64,000 nt of DNA from Terrilactibacillus sp. S3-3 (GTDB lineage Bacteria; Bacillota; Bacilli; Bacillales; Sporolactobacillaceae): assembly GCA_030437565.1 (NCBI GenBank), contig CP129291.1, positions 1,984,001-2,048,000 of the forward strand, given 5' to 3'. Positions 52,921 through 62,439 of the stretch are shown in pieces. A program made the position numbers and the translations under genes. Numbering within the stretch: position 1 is the stretch's first letter; each line of letters begins with the position of its first letter. Below the pieces are notes generated by a model that saw nothing but the letters and a program-made list of their open reading frames with translations, made no database searches and had not been told where the DNA came from.

Positions 52921-54503
52921 TTAGTATCCGACTCCTGCGGTGTCGAATAATTCATCGTACATTTTGAGATGGCGCTCTGCCTGATGGGTAATGGCCTTCG
53001 TCTCTTCTGAATTCAACGGAACAGGGCTATTCCCCATCTGATTTTTGGCGCATACGGCTTTGATTTTATCAGTGGTCACATGGTTTAGACCTATTTTCTG
53101 AAGCTCTTGAATGCTTTGCTCCACCTCATCCAATGTCGCCCCCTTATTTAAATAGTGGATGAGGTCTATAAAAAATCACGCTCATGACTGGTATAATAAG
53201 TGTGATAAATATTTTTGAGCTTTGGATCTGCCTGTTGCAGTGCTGTACTACCAGCTAATGCACCAGGCTTTTTCTTTAGGGTCTCAAGGTAGTGCTCAAT
53301 CTGCAGGCTCCATTCATGGCAGCCTGACAGGTGTGAATGCTCGGCGACTTTTTTCTCTTCATGAAAACACTGAATCCGATTCGTATAGACCTTGACTTTG
53401 ACCTGCTCGCCGACTAAATAATCAGGAACCGAGTAATGATTCTGATCAATCACAACGGTGGAATACTTGTCCACACGCGCATTCACATACCGAGCGGCGT
53501 CAAACGGTTCAGGGAGATGTAGAAGAGAAGGCCGTTCCGCTTCCAAACAGGTTTCGGCGCTTTGATTGTCGCGGTTCAGCTGGGCTTTCTGATTCAAACC
53601 TACGCAGACTTGATACAAATAAGCGTTAGCTTCCTCAAGGCTTTCAAAAGCGTCCTTAAAGGCAAAAGCCTTTCTGCGAATGACTTCCACACTTCGTTCG
53701 ACATGCCCTTTTTCATTGCCACGACGCGTATTACAGAAGCGAAACCCAAATTGATAATACATCGAAAGCTTGAGCAGCCCTTCAGTCGGTTCCTTTTCGC
53801 TAGGGCCGACGAATCGTTTGACAGCGACGCGCATATTGTCGTAGACCATGGTCCGGTAGACGCCGCCAACCTCCTGAAAGAATAAGGTATGAGCTTCTTG
53901 AAAACATTCGGTTTTTTGCTTTGTAAAAAGATAGGCCATTCGATAATTTCCATAAGCTGAAGTAAAAACAGCCATTTGAAAAATTCTCAAGTTTCCTCCA
54001 ATCTTAATTTTGACCTCACCCCAATCAAATTCACAAATGTCTCCTGGTGTATACGTTCCCTTAATATAGGCCTCCTTTTTTTTTTTTTTCTCGAGTTGTC
54101 GAATCGTTCGAAGAACAGTACTGTAACTCACAGAGAATCCTTCTGACTTGAGGGCTTCGAAAATATCCATCGGTTTCTTTTGTTGTTTGCGAACGCCTTG
54201 TCGCCGTTTCTCCGCGTTTTCTCGAAGATAGTCTTGAATCCTCTGTTCAATTTCTTCAGTCATCACACGCTTTTTCCGGTTGTTCACTCGGTATTTTGGA
54301 ACCTCAACCAACTCTCGGATCAATTCCCCTCGATCAAGGCTGCCATTCGTCTTTTTCAGTTCGCTTAATTTCTGCTCATAAGCGCGAATATATTTCCGAA
54401 TGGTCTTCCGATCAACACCGGTTTCTCTCGCAATCTCTCTTTGGGATCGCTCCTCTCTTAAATACATTAATAAAATTTCTTGCTTCTGCTTCAATAGGAT
54501 CAT
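52921..54503 (-). CDS. istA: IS21-family transposase IstA (frameshifted near C-terminus)
   Basis: About 527 residues. N-terminal helix-turn-helix (REIARETGVDRKTIRKYIRA), then the DDE integrase core: GDICEFDWGEVKIKIGG (first Asp), TMVYDNMRVAVKRFVG (second Asp), RGNEKGHVERSVEVIRRKAF (Glu). Extra T near 53172 moves the last 80 codons, with LNHVTTDKIKAVCAKNQMGN and ending LFDTAGVGY. ATG 54503 after GGGAG. The overlap with istB is typical of the family. Confidence 0.92.
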
Positions 54504-54684
54504 CATCCCCATCTCCCCACAGTAAGACATCCTTTTGCCTGTGGGTCTATTATAATTAAGTGGGGGACTTTTCAGTGACTCTGATGGGGTACTTTTAGAT
54601 TACTATATACAATCCATCTTATTATATTGTGAAACTATATATCGTTTTGCTGTAAAATAGAATCAAAGAAACGTAATGATACCA

Positions 54685-54880
54685 TGACTGTGCACATGTT
54701 TATAGATTTTGACCCTCGCTTGATGTTGCACAAAATGATCAAAGACTTTAAAGGTCGTTCTCCCATATTCTTAGAGAAGAATTTCCGTAGTTAAAATCTC
54801 GCTTGTTCCATTGGACATATTAACGAGGAAACAATTCATAAATATATCGAAAACCAGAAGAACCTTACCGAAAGAAGCGG
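54685..54880 (+). pseudogene. IS200/IS605 TnpA (Y1 transposase) remnant
   Basis: VHMFIDFDPRLMLHKMIKDF, then GRSPIFLEKNF, an in-frame TAA, and GHINEETIHKYIENQKNLTE, matching the C-terminal half of Y1 HUH transposases where the Tyr of the YIENQ segment is catalytic. The N-terminal half with the HUH motif is absent and a stop interrupts it, so the copy is dead. It directly precedes tnpB. Confidence 0.65.
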
Positions 54881-56318
54881 ATGTCTATGGCAAGTCCATC
54901 CTACGTGATTGAATTTGAACTCTTCACGAATCATCATGACCGCAAAGTTTTGAATACCAAACTTGAAGTCGGTCGTCATATCTATAACACTTGCTTGGGT
55001 GAAGCTCGCAAGCGAATTCGGGCCGTTCTTGCTGATAAAAAATACCGTTCGCTTGTTGCTGACAAGAACGTGAGCGGACGTATGAAACGATTGAAAGAAA
55101 CCGAGCGTTCTTATGGTTATTCTGAATATCAACTACATGAATGGTCTGCCGGGTGCAAACACCATTTCGAAGGCCATCTTGGTATTAATGAGGTACAGAA
55201 ACTTGCCACTCGTGCATTTAAAGCAATGGAAAAAATCCATTATCGACAAGCTCGAAAAGTGCATTTCAAATCAAAAGAGGATGATTTATCCGTAGAAAAT
55301 AAATCCAATGCAACAGGGCTGCGATTAAAGGACCATCATATCGTTTGGGGCAAGCTCAAACTCGCTTTAAAAATGAAAGCGGGTGACGAGTATGCACATC
55401 TAGCGTTGATGGACCAAAACCAAATACGTCCGCATTCTCAAAAGAAAAATCCGTGGCAAAAAGCGCTATTTCGTCCAGCTTGTTCAAGAAGGCTTTCCTC
55501 CAATGAAACGTAATCGCAAGCTGGCTAACAACAACAATCGAGTGGGTTTGGATGTAGGAACATCAACGATTGCTATCGTGTCGAAAGAGCATGTGGAACT
55601 TCGAGAACTAGCGCCTGAAATCAATCATGACGAGCAAGAACTTCGCCGCATCGAACAAGCGATGGACAGGTCAAAACGGGCAACCAATCCTCATCACTTC
55701 AATCCGAACGGAATGATTAAGCGAGGTTGTCATTGGAAGTATTCCAATCGCTACAAGCGACTTCGCTTCAAGCGAAAAGACATATACCGAAAAATAGCGG
55801 CTCTTCGCAAACAATCGCACGAGAAACTGGCCAATGATATTCTTGCTCTTGGTTCTGATATTCGAGTCGAGACCATGCGGTTTCAATCGCTCCAAAAGAA
55901 AGCGAAGGAAACAACTCGAAATCGTAAGAACGGCAAAATCAACAAGAAGAAACGTTTCGGTAAATCGATTGCTCATCATGCACCGGCTATGCTCCCAGCC
56001 ATCATTGACAGGAAACTTGGGTATCAAGGTCGGTCAATTAAGAAAATAGATACCTATGCAGCAAAAACTAGCCAGTACCATATCACTGGCGAATGCAACA
56101 AGAAACCATTGTCTGACCGTTGGAATGACATTCAAGGCCTGTGCATTCAGCGTGATCTATATAGTGCTTTTTTAATTGGAAACACGACGGACAGCCTTGA
56201 TTCTGTTGATGTGTCTTTATGCAACGCACAATGGCCTAGATTTGTAGAACTGCATCATCGTGAAATTGCACGTCTTAAGCAATCAAACAATAAAACATTG
56301 CGCTGGTTTGTCGCATAA
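54881..56318 (+). CDS. tnpB: TnpB-like RuvC nuclease of an IS200/IS605-group element (frameshifted)
   Basis: About 478 residues. N-terminal helical part (HHDRKVLNTKLEVGRHIYNT), then RuvC motifs RVGLDVGTSTIAIVS (Asp), DIRVETMRFQSLQK (Glu) and LCIQRDLYSAFLIGN (Asp): all three acidic residues are kept. The usual CxxC...CxxC zinc finger is not recognisable; only YHITGECNKKPLSDRW is seen there. One lesion near 55495. Related proteins are RNA-guided nucleases using an omega RNA from the element's right end. Confidence 0.82.
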
Positions 56319-56571
56319 AAAATCAAACCTGTCGGAATGACTGCACCGACATAAATATCGGAACGGTAAGCATACAAGGAGTCTTCGGGCTTGCTTGATG
56401 AAGTGCCTTGCTATACGCGGGTACGTCCGTGAAGTTCTAGGAAAGGTACATCAGTGCTTGGCGTGTAACCTCTTTCCGAAAAGAAAGATAAGATACCTAA
56501 GAGAAGTGTACTGGACTAGAGTTTTGCTCTATCCCCTAGAACCCCGTGACTTTAGTCATCGGGAGTGGTCA
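56319..56571 (+). ncRNA. Putative omega RNA and right end of the IS605-group element
   Basis: The 253 bases after tnpB are non-coding and structured, ending in CCCGTGACT-TT-AGTCATCGGG then AGTGGTCA, the terminal hairpin typical of such right ends. If active, the guide segment would begin about 56571 (TTTTTCTTCC...). Boundaries are by analogy only. Confidence 0.55.
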
Positions 56572-56753
56572 GTTTTTCTTCCTATATAAATAGCCCCTTT
56601 GTTTTTATGTCTTAAATCGGCAAGTTCCTCGACATGCTCAGCTTTGTTGGCGATAAGTTCTAACCCTCTCTCTTTATTCCCTTTATTATGAAAAATCGGA
56701 TCCTTGTTATCTAGCGTTTTTCTGTATGAGCTTTTATCTGGCTTCTTGGCCAA
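56556..56753 (-). CDS. Small basic protein, C-terminus altered by the IS end
   Basis: 65 codons: MAKKPDKSSYRKTLDNKDPI, HNKGNKERGLELIANKAEHV, LADLRHKNKGAIYIG. Strongly charged, no membrane segment; I do not recognise the family. Its last six residues (TDHSR region) read into the IS200/IS605 right-end hairpin, so the native C-terminus seems to have been cut or replaced by insertion. Divergent from the SOS polymerase operon, sharing a 110-base promoter region with two LexA-like boxes. Confidence 0.5.
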   Translation of the reverse strand: MAKKPDKSSYRKTLDNKDPIFHNKGNKERGLELIANKAEHVEELADLRHKNKGAIYIGRKTDHSR

Positions 56754-56777
56754 TTTATCACATCATTTTCTGAAAAC

Positions 56778-56829
56778 CGAACAAATGTTTTATTTTCCAG
56801 TGATATAAGAACGTGTATTCGTGTATAAT
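56778..56829 (+). promoter_or_regulatory. Two LexA-like boxes and polY promoter
   Basis: CGAACAAATGTTTT (56778-56791) matches the LexA operator at eight of ten positions; AGAACGTGTATTCG (56808-56821) is a weaker copy ending two bases before TATAAT (56824-56829). Box-to-TATAAT geometry equals that at 14278-14299. Confidence 0.68.
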
Positions 56830-56862
56830 AGAGATATCAACTCATTCCGAGGAGCCATAGAG

Positions 56863-58093
56863 ATGAACAAAGTTATTTTTTTCTTGTCGATATGGAAAGT
56901 TTTTACGCATCCTGCGAAAAGGCTGATCATCCGGATATCCGGAATAAACCGGTCATCGTCGCCGGTGATCCGAAAAAAAGAAGCGGGATTATTCTCGCTG
57001 CCTGCCCGCTCGCCAAGAAATACGGAATAGCAACAGCCGAGCCTCTGTGGCAGGCGCTGCAAAAGTGTCCGCAGGCGGTCATCATGCGGCCGCGCATGCA
57101 GCGCTACATCGATGTTTCCATTCAAATCACCAAGATTTTCGAACAATTCACCGATCTCGTTGAACCTTTCTCGATTGATGAGCAGTTTTTGGATGTTACC
57201 GGCAGTCAAAAGATATTCGGCAGGCCGCGCGCCATGGCCAAGACCATTCAGGCGGCAATTATGAGAGAGACCGGTGTCTTTGCCCGGGTCGGCATCGGTC
57301 CAAATAAAGTTTTGGCCAAAATGGCGTGCGATAATTTTGGAAAAAAGAACGCGGACGGCATTTTTGAATTAACCCATGAGAATATCGGAAAGTATTTGTG
57401 GCCTCTGTCGATCGAGAAAATGTTCGGCGTCGGCCATAGAATGGCGCGCAACTTATTGGGAATGGGGATCAGAAAAATCGGACATTTGGCCCATTTTCCG
57501 CTCGAACCCCTGCGGCAGCGCTGGGGAATCAATGGAGAGCTCTTATGGCTGACAGCCCGCGGCATTGACCATCGCCCGTCACCCTTAAGACGCATGACCG
57601 GCAAAAAGCGATTGGACATCATATGACGCTGCCGCGCGACTACTCGGATACCAAAGCGATTCAGGTTATTTTGCTTGAGTTAAGTGAAGAAGTGGCGCGC
57701 CGGGCCAGAGCAAAAGGCTATATGGGGGGCACCCTGTCGCTCAGTATCCGCGGCGCCGACTTCGACTTTCCTACCGGCTTCCACAGGCAGACCAAGCTGG
57801 CCTTCTCGACAAATTTCGGCCTGGATATTTATAAAGGCGCCTTGGAACTTTTTAATAGGTATTGGGATAAGCAGCCGATCAGAAGTGCCGGCGTCACTTT
57901 ATCTGAACTGCATCCGGCCGATCGCTATCAGCTCGATTTATTCGGCCGGCTGTTAAAAAAAGAGCGGCTCGGCGCAGCCATGGACCAGATCCGCAACAAA
58001 TACGGAACCACCGCCCTTTTCCGGGCCTCTTCTTTGCATCCGGCCAGCCAGCTTTTTGAGCGTGCCAACAAAATCGGCGGCCACTATAAATAA
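56863..58093 (+). CDS. Y-family DNA polymerase (PolY2/UvrX group; frameshifted)
   Basis: Translesion polymerase of about 410 residues: VDMESFYASCEKADHPDIRN and PFSIDEQFLDVTG with the catalytic carboxylates, FARVGIGPNKVLAKMACDNF, MFGVGHRMARNLLGMGIRKI (helix-hairpin-helix), then the little-finger domain ending LFERANKIGGHYK. Lesions near 56880 (T-run) and 57620. GAGGAG precedes ATG 56863. In an apparent operon with a yolD-like gene, the usual SOS pair in Bacillus, and controlled by LexA-like boxes. Confidence 0.9.
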
Positions 58094-58113
58094 TAAGCAA
58101 GGGGGGTTTGAGA

Positions 58114-58456
58114 ATGAAAATAAATAAACTGACGCCCGGCAAGAATCTCCGCTGGGAATCGAGCCGGATGATGCTTCCGGAGCATGTCCAGGCATTGCAT
58201 GATCATGAAGTTGAGGAAGAAAAAGTGGCCAAGCCGGTACTCGACGATCAGGAAATAGAAACGATCGACCGCCTCCTCCGTCAATCCCTGGAACAATCAC
58301 AACCACTGAATATCGAGTACTATGATCAGGGATTCAAAAAAAAAACTGACTGGATCCGCGGTCCGGTATGACAGCATCAGCCGGATGCTGCACGTCAATG
58401 ACCAAAGCGGCATCCTGCACAAACTTAAAATAGACAGCATCGTGAACCTGCAATAA
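58114..58456 (+). CDS. YolD-like protein (frameshifted)
   Basis: About 113 residues: INKLTPGKNLRWESSRMMLP, ALHDHEVEEEKVAKPVLDDQ, then after an over-long A-run near 58345 LTGSAVRYDSISRMLHVNDQ and KLKIDSIVNLQ. YolD/YqjX proteins partner Y-family polymerases in SOS operons. ATG 58114 follows AAGGGGGG, 20 bases past the polymerase stop. Confidence 0.86.
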
Positions 58457-58499
58457 AGGTATCCACTCGTGTCCAAGTGATTCCTATAGTAATTGAACT

Positions 58500-58542
58500 G
58501 CCCCTCTGAAATTAGAAAAAATAAATCCAACTTCAGAGGGGC
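58500..58542. terminator. Hairpin after the polymerase-yolD operon
   Basis: GCCCCTCTGAA and TTCAGAGGGGC form a perfect 11-bp stem with a 21-base AT-rich loop, 43 bases past the YolD-like stop. No T-run follows, so terminator function is provisional. Confidence 0.5.
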
Positions 58543-58653
58543 CGTTAACTATTTGATTCATTCTCTTGTCAAATGCAACAATATCTCCCAAGTTAAGTAA
58601 AAAATAACTTTATTTTGCCTCCTTGCATTGATCACTTCAGCACCTTTTTCCCA

Positions 58654-59016
58654 TTACCAAGCGTTCATGCCGCCTTTGACATTTGTAACTTTTTCAAAAC
58701 CGTTTTGCTTCAGGATTTTACTCGCTCTGGCACTTCTCATCCCACTCTGGCAAATCACGATAACTTCCTTATCCTTTGAAAGCTGTTTCAATTTTTGCGG
58801 TAATTGGTTTAATGGAATATTTTTGAATTGGCCAATATGATTAGCTCCATATTCTCCTGGTGTTCTCACATCAATAAATTGTTTATTTTTATCTTTCAAT
58901 TCCCCTCTTAACTCTGATGTAGTGATGTTGCGTACGCCTTTAACAGTTCCCTTGCTTTTAAAAATAAACCATATAATAATTAGAGCAATAATGATATAAA
59001 TGATCCAGCTAGACAT
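58654..59016 (-). CDS. Membrane-anchored rhodanese
   Basis: Intact 120 residues: helix at 4-20 (WIIYIIIALIIIWFIF), then rhodanese with QFIDVRTPGEYGANHIGQFK and active loop VIVICQSGMRSARASKILKQ, ending KGGMNAW. The catalytic domain probably faces the cytoplasm after an N-out anchor. A CstR-like palindrome lies 35 bases upstream, linking it to the sulfane-sulfur genes at 36-47 kb. Confidence 0.92.
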   Translation of the reverse strand: MSSWIIYIIIALIIIWFIFKSKGTVKGVRNITTSELRGELKDKNKQFIDVRTPGEYGANHIGQFKNIPLNQLPQKLKQLSKDKEVIVICQSGMRSARASKILKQNGFEKVTNVKGGMNAW

Positions 59017-59050
59017 TCTGACACTTCCTTATTTTATTGTATAGAATTAT

Positions 59051-59066
59051 ATGCCTACAGGGGTAT
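59051..59066. promoter_or_regulatory. CstR-like operator 4
   Basis: ATGCCTACAGGGGTAT, one base off operator 2 (ATACCTACAGGGGTAT), upstream of the membrane rhodanese. Confidence 0.6.
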
Positions 59067-59108
59067 ATATATAGAATCATAAAATAACTCATATCAAAAG
59101 CCGACATT

Positions 59109-59373
59109 TTATTGACTTTTAACTAGAAGATTAACCGCCTCTTGAGTTAGATGATCCGTTTCATCGACTTTTTCAAACTGCTTGCGGACGCATTTTTCTA
59201 AATTAGCACTGACAATAACGGCAATGATCCGATCAATGGAACTTCGAATGGCTGCCATTTGTGAAACAACATCTTGACATTCTTTTTTTTTCCTCCTCCA
59301 TCATCCTGAGAATCCCTCGAACTTGTTCCTCTATGCATGTCATTTGCTTTTTAACTTTTACATCGTATTGCAT
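59109..59373 (-). CDS. CsoR-family repressor, second CstR-like copy (frameshifted)
   Basis: About 87 residues: MQYDVKVKKQMTCIEEQVRG, ILRMMEEEKK, ECQDVVSQMAAIRSSIDRII, NLEKCVRKQF. Cys in ECQDVV and EKCVR with Asn, not His, four before the second Cys: the CstR pattern again, with an additional Cys near the N-terminus. One expanded A-run near 59285 shifts the frame. Paralogue of 36358-36625; lies between the membrane rhodanese and DUF302 genes. Confidence 0.78.
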
Positions 59374-59434
59374 TAAAACCACTGCCTTTTAACATAACAA
59401 TCAACACATCCCCATCAAGGAAAGAGCGGACGGC

Positions 59435-59830
59435 CTATATGCTGCTTTTAAGGCATGCAACCAGACGATTTTCAATATCATCCGCGATATCTTTCAAGTT
59501 ATCGTCATCAATCATACTTATCAACGCCGTTGGCCTGGCCATCCCTACTTTGACTTGCCTGCTTTTATTTTCGTAAACGACAATCTTGCATGGCAAGAAA
59601 TAACTGGCAAGCGGGTTTTGATTTAAAACCCGATACGCTTCTTTTGGGTTGCAGACCTCTAAAACTCTATAATGAGAATCAAGATCAAAACCTTTTGCGG
59701 AAAGTTTTTCATTGATGTTAAATATCCACTGAACGCCAAACTGTTCATCCTTTAATTTTTTGGTGACTGATTCAATCGTTTCTTCCAAACTTTTTGAAGA
59801 ATCCAATGTTATATAAAACATACCCAACAC
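59435..59830 (-). CDS. DUF302 domain protein
   Basis: Intact 131 residues: MFYITLDSSKSLEETIESVT, KDEQFGVQWIFNINEKLSAK, VLEVCNPKEAYRVLNQNPLA, SYFLPCKIVVYENK, VKVGMARPTALISMIDDDNL. DUF302 proteins are small alpha-beta proteins of unknown function often encoded near sulfur or thioredoxin genes, as here. Two conserved-looking cysteines. ATG 59821 could also be the start. Confidence 0.85.
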   Translation of the reverse strand: MLGMFYITLDSSKSLEETIESVTKKLKDEQFGVQWIFNINEKLSAKGFDLDSHYRVLEVCNPKEAYRVLNQNPLASYFLPCKIVVYENKSRQVKVGMARPTALISMIDDDNLKDIADDIENRLVACLKSSI

Positions 59831-60058
59831 TCCATTCGCTTAGATTGACATGATTAAAGGTCTCTACCGGGTTTTACATTAAAAACTGTATTCCCCAAAA
59901 AAGGAATTTTATATTTTCTTGGGAGATTCTTCCGTTTAATGGCGGACCTTCCAAAACCCTAACGCCCAACTAGAATTTTCCGACATTTGCAATGAGAATA
60001 TTTTCCTATCATGGGTAATAGGAGAACCACGGCAATATCCATGGTTCCCCGTTTGTTT

Positions 60059-60373
60059 TTAAATAGTCTTGAGTTGGTCAACTAAATGGTTTTTTGGCAT
60101 ATACCCAACAAGTTGTTTGACGGGCCGCCCTTCTTTAAAAACAATCATTGTCGGGATACTCATAATGCCATAGCGGGCAGCCGTCTGTGGATTACTGTCC
60201 ACATCCAACTTTGCCACCGTAAGCGTCCCCTCCATATCGGATGCAAGCTCTTCAAGAACAGGCGCCATCATCCTGCATGGCCCGCACCAAGTGGCCCAAA
60301 AGTCCACTAAAACCGGTTTATCACTTTGTAACACCTCATTAAAATTACTATCTGTCACATTGACGATTGCCAT
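60059..60373 (-). CDS. trxA: Thioredoxin
   Basis: Intact 104 residues with the active site [20 protein letters not shown], the cis-Pro segment [13 protein letters not shown] and VGYMPKN. AGGGGG precedes the ATG. Because a CstR-like operator lies 200 bases upstream and the neighbours are rhodanese, CstR and DUF302 genes, this copy probably reduces persulfides rather than being the main housekeeping thioredoxin. Confidence 0.93.
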   Translation of the reverse strand: MAIVNVTDSNFNEVLQSDKPVLVDFWATWCGPCRMMAPVLEELASDMEGTLTVAKLDVDSNPQTAARYGIMSIPTMIVFKEGRPVKQLVGYMPKNHLVDQLKTI

Positions 60374-60572
60374 TTTATAAACCCCCTATTGGTTTGAAAT
60401 CGAAGCTTCGCATTTAATACCCTCATGTTTAATGACGACTTCCCAACATGAAGAAAAATTTGTTTTTACTGCCAAGCTTCAAATGCGATGAATAATAAAA
60501 CTCAATCCTTAAATCGGCCGGATCGATTGGTCAGAAGGACTCAAAGTAAAATGTCCTTCACAGAATTATTAT

Positions 60573-60589
60573 ATACCCTGGGGGGGTAT
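60573..60589. promoter_or_regulatory. CstR-like operator 5
   Basis: ATACCCTGGGGGGGTAT: ATACCC and GGGTAT half-sites; the G7 run may be one base too long, which would give the 16-base spacing of the other sites. The remaining bases up to 60844 hold no identifiable gene, only a short tail-like frame (TLIGLFIWGANTKAFGKSK near 60735-60800). Confidence 0.55.
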
Positions 60590-60844
60590 ATATATATTTT
60601 GCAATCAATGCTTCTTGACTTTATTCAAAAAACAAGGCCAATAGTTAAAAAGCAATAACGTATAGAATAACAAATCAGGAAAAACTAATCCACATTCGGT
60701 TGATCGTCCATTCCCATTTGCACAGCCTTCTCTTAACACTGATCGGTTTGTTTATTTGGGGAGCTAACACCAAAGCATTCGGCAAAAGCAAATAGCTTCA
60801 TATCAATCTGAAGTCAAACCGCTCTTCCCATTGACTCCGATTAG

Positions 60845-61438
60845 CTATTTTTTCAGTGTTAGCCCAAATGTGTGTTTATTTACGGACGGATCCATGTCCG
60901 CCACAAACCGGTTCAGTTCTTTTTGGGCATTTAAAATTTTATTGGCCGTATTCCGGCCGTATTGATCACTTAACTCGCTGAATTTCTCCATTATTTTTTT
61001 TTTTTTCTTCATTAATATGGCGGCCGGCCATGAAGATCGTCGCAATCTTTCCCTCTTTAGGCTGAAGACCTGTCCGGCCTGGCCGGGCTGATTGGAAACC
61101 ATCCGGCATTCAATGTGACCCGCCTCATTTATTTCCACCGTTGCCAGCAGCACATCCTCTACTTCATATGGCACTTGTTTCACCCGCGCCTCAAATGTGT
61201 TCATTCTATTTCGCAGCGGATAAGTGTTCGACCTCTTAAACGGAAAGGCTTCCCCCATTTGCCGCAAAAGCGCCGGATTTCCCGTACAGGCGACAACTTG
61301 CTTTCCGGAAATTTTAATAAAGCCGGGCGTCCACTCCGACTTCTTAATAATCTCTCCGCCTGCCGTGCGTTCAATCGCCAGTCCGTCGCTCATGATTGTC
61401 GCAAAATTTTCCGTTGCAATAATCGATACAAAACTCAT
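60845..61438 (-). CDS. Putative Ntn-hydrolase-like conserved protein (compensating frameshifts)
   Basis: 197 codons: MSFVSIIATENFATIMSDGL, GFIKISGKQVVACTGNPALL, VLLATVEINEAGHIECRMVS, then a garbled stretch where the other frame gives PKEGKIATIFMAGRHINE, and NKILNAQKELNRFVADMDPS. The beta-strand pattern of ATEN..I.SDG, ...VACTGN is reminiscent of proteasome-beta-like Ntn hydrolases found as uncharacterised proteins in Bacillus. The Thr/Ser nucleophile cannot be assigned. Two indels near 61080 and 61000 cancel out. Confidence 0.55.
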   Translation of the reverse strand: MSFVSIIATENFATIMSDGLAIERTAGGEIIKKSEWTPGFIKISGKQVVACTGNPALLRQMGEAFPFKRSNTYPLRNRMNTFEARVKQVPYEVEDVLLATVEINEAGHIECRMVSNQPGQAGQVFSLKRERLRRSSWPAAILMKKKKKIMEKFSELSDQYGRNTANKILNAQKELNRFVADMDPSVNKHTFGLTLKK

Positions 61439-61596
61439 AACAAAGCTCCTTCACCTAAGATATACTTTCAGGCCAAATAATTCATCAATCAAACAGCTAT
61501 GGCTTTTATTCTCTATTCTACACGCATTTCTTGTTCATTTTAATTATTTTTCCAATTCATGTGACAAGAGAATCGTTTGTTAAAATGTTTAAAAAA

Positions 61597-61624
61597 GAGA
61601 CCGAACAATAATGTCCAGGTCTCG
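61597..61624 (-). terminator. Terminator of the second ssu-type operon
   Basis: GAGACC and GGTCTC pair across a 16-base loop and the minus strand continues with TTTTTTAAAC. 45 bases past the ATPase stop. Confidence 0.65.
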
Positions 61625-61668
61625 CTTTCTGTTTTTATAATGTTTTTTATATTTAAATGCCCCGGCTG

Positions 61669-62422
61669 TTACACTGTCAATGTATAAGACTTTGCCTCCT
61701 GTTTTTCCGGATTCAGTACTCTTCCCAATATTTTTTCACTGTAAACCGAGAATTGCGGATGATTCCGCCTCCTTGGACGCGGTAAATCGATTTTGATATC
61801 CATAGAAATTTGCCCTTTTTCAATAAGGATAACCCGATTGGCCAATGTAACAGCTTCTTCCACATCATGGGTGACCAATATTGACGTCAATCGTTTTGTC
61901 ATCCAGATCTTCTCTACAAAACTTTGCATTTCAAGTCTCGTCAACGCATCCAATGCACCAAGCGGCTCATCCAATAATAGAATGCGAGGATCGGCTACCA
62001 ATGCCCTGGCTAGTGCGACACGCTGTTTTTGCCCTCCGGATAACACGGAAGGATATTCATTCGCTCGATCAGCCAATCCAACCTCTTCCAAAGTTTCCAG
62101 TGCGATTTCTTTCCAGTCGCCCTTGATTCCCAGCCCGACATTCTTTATCACCTTTTTCCACGGCAGCAGCCTACCATCCTGAAACATCATCCGGCTTTCT
62201 TTATTAATTCCGAGCAGTGTATGTCCTTCTATAAAAATCTTTCCGGCCGTCGGCTGTTCCAATCCGGAAATAAGCCTTAAAAAGGTGCTTTTTTCCGCCG
62301 CCGCTTCTCCCGACAACGGCTACAAAATCGCCATGGTCGATTTGTAGATTGATATCTTTCAAGACGCTTTTTCCGCCATATGTTTTATCGATGTGCTCAA
62401 GTACAATATCCGGCTGGTTCAT
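61669..62422 (-). CDS. ssuB: SsuB-type ABC transporter ATP-binding protein (frameshifted)
   Basis: About 251 residues: LEHIDKTYGGKSVLKDINLQ, Walker A VVGRSGGGKST in the corrected frame, MMFQDGRLLPWKKVIKNVGL (Q-loop), LSGGQKQRVALARAL, RILLLDEPLGALD, ILVTHDVEEA. MFQD-R-LPW is typical of SsuB (aliphatic sulfonate). One lesion near 62290. ATG 62422 follows AAAGGAGGAGG, 18 bases past the permease stop. Confidence 0.9.
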
Positions 62423-62439
62423 CGCTCTTCCTCCTCCTT

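Larger units (their letters stand above)
51664..54598 (-). mobile_element. IS21-family insertion sequence
   Basis: istA and istB on the minus strand, bounded by inverted repeats of about 40 bp: left TGAAAAATCCCCCATGTAGT, right (reverse strand) CTAAAAGTACCCCATCAGAG; inside both ends a second similar block (TTAAAATTCCCCCAC / TGAAAAGTCCCCCAC) follows. About 2.9 kb, longer than usual because of 470 bases between istB and the left end that hold a long hairpin. No clear target duplication could be read. Confidence 0.82.
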
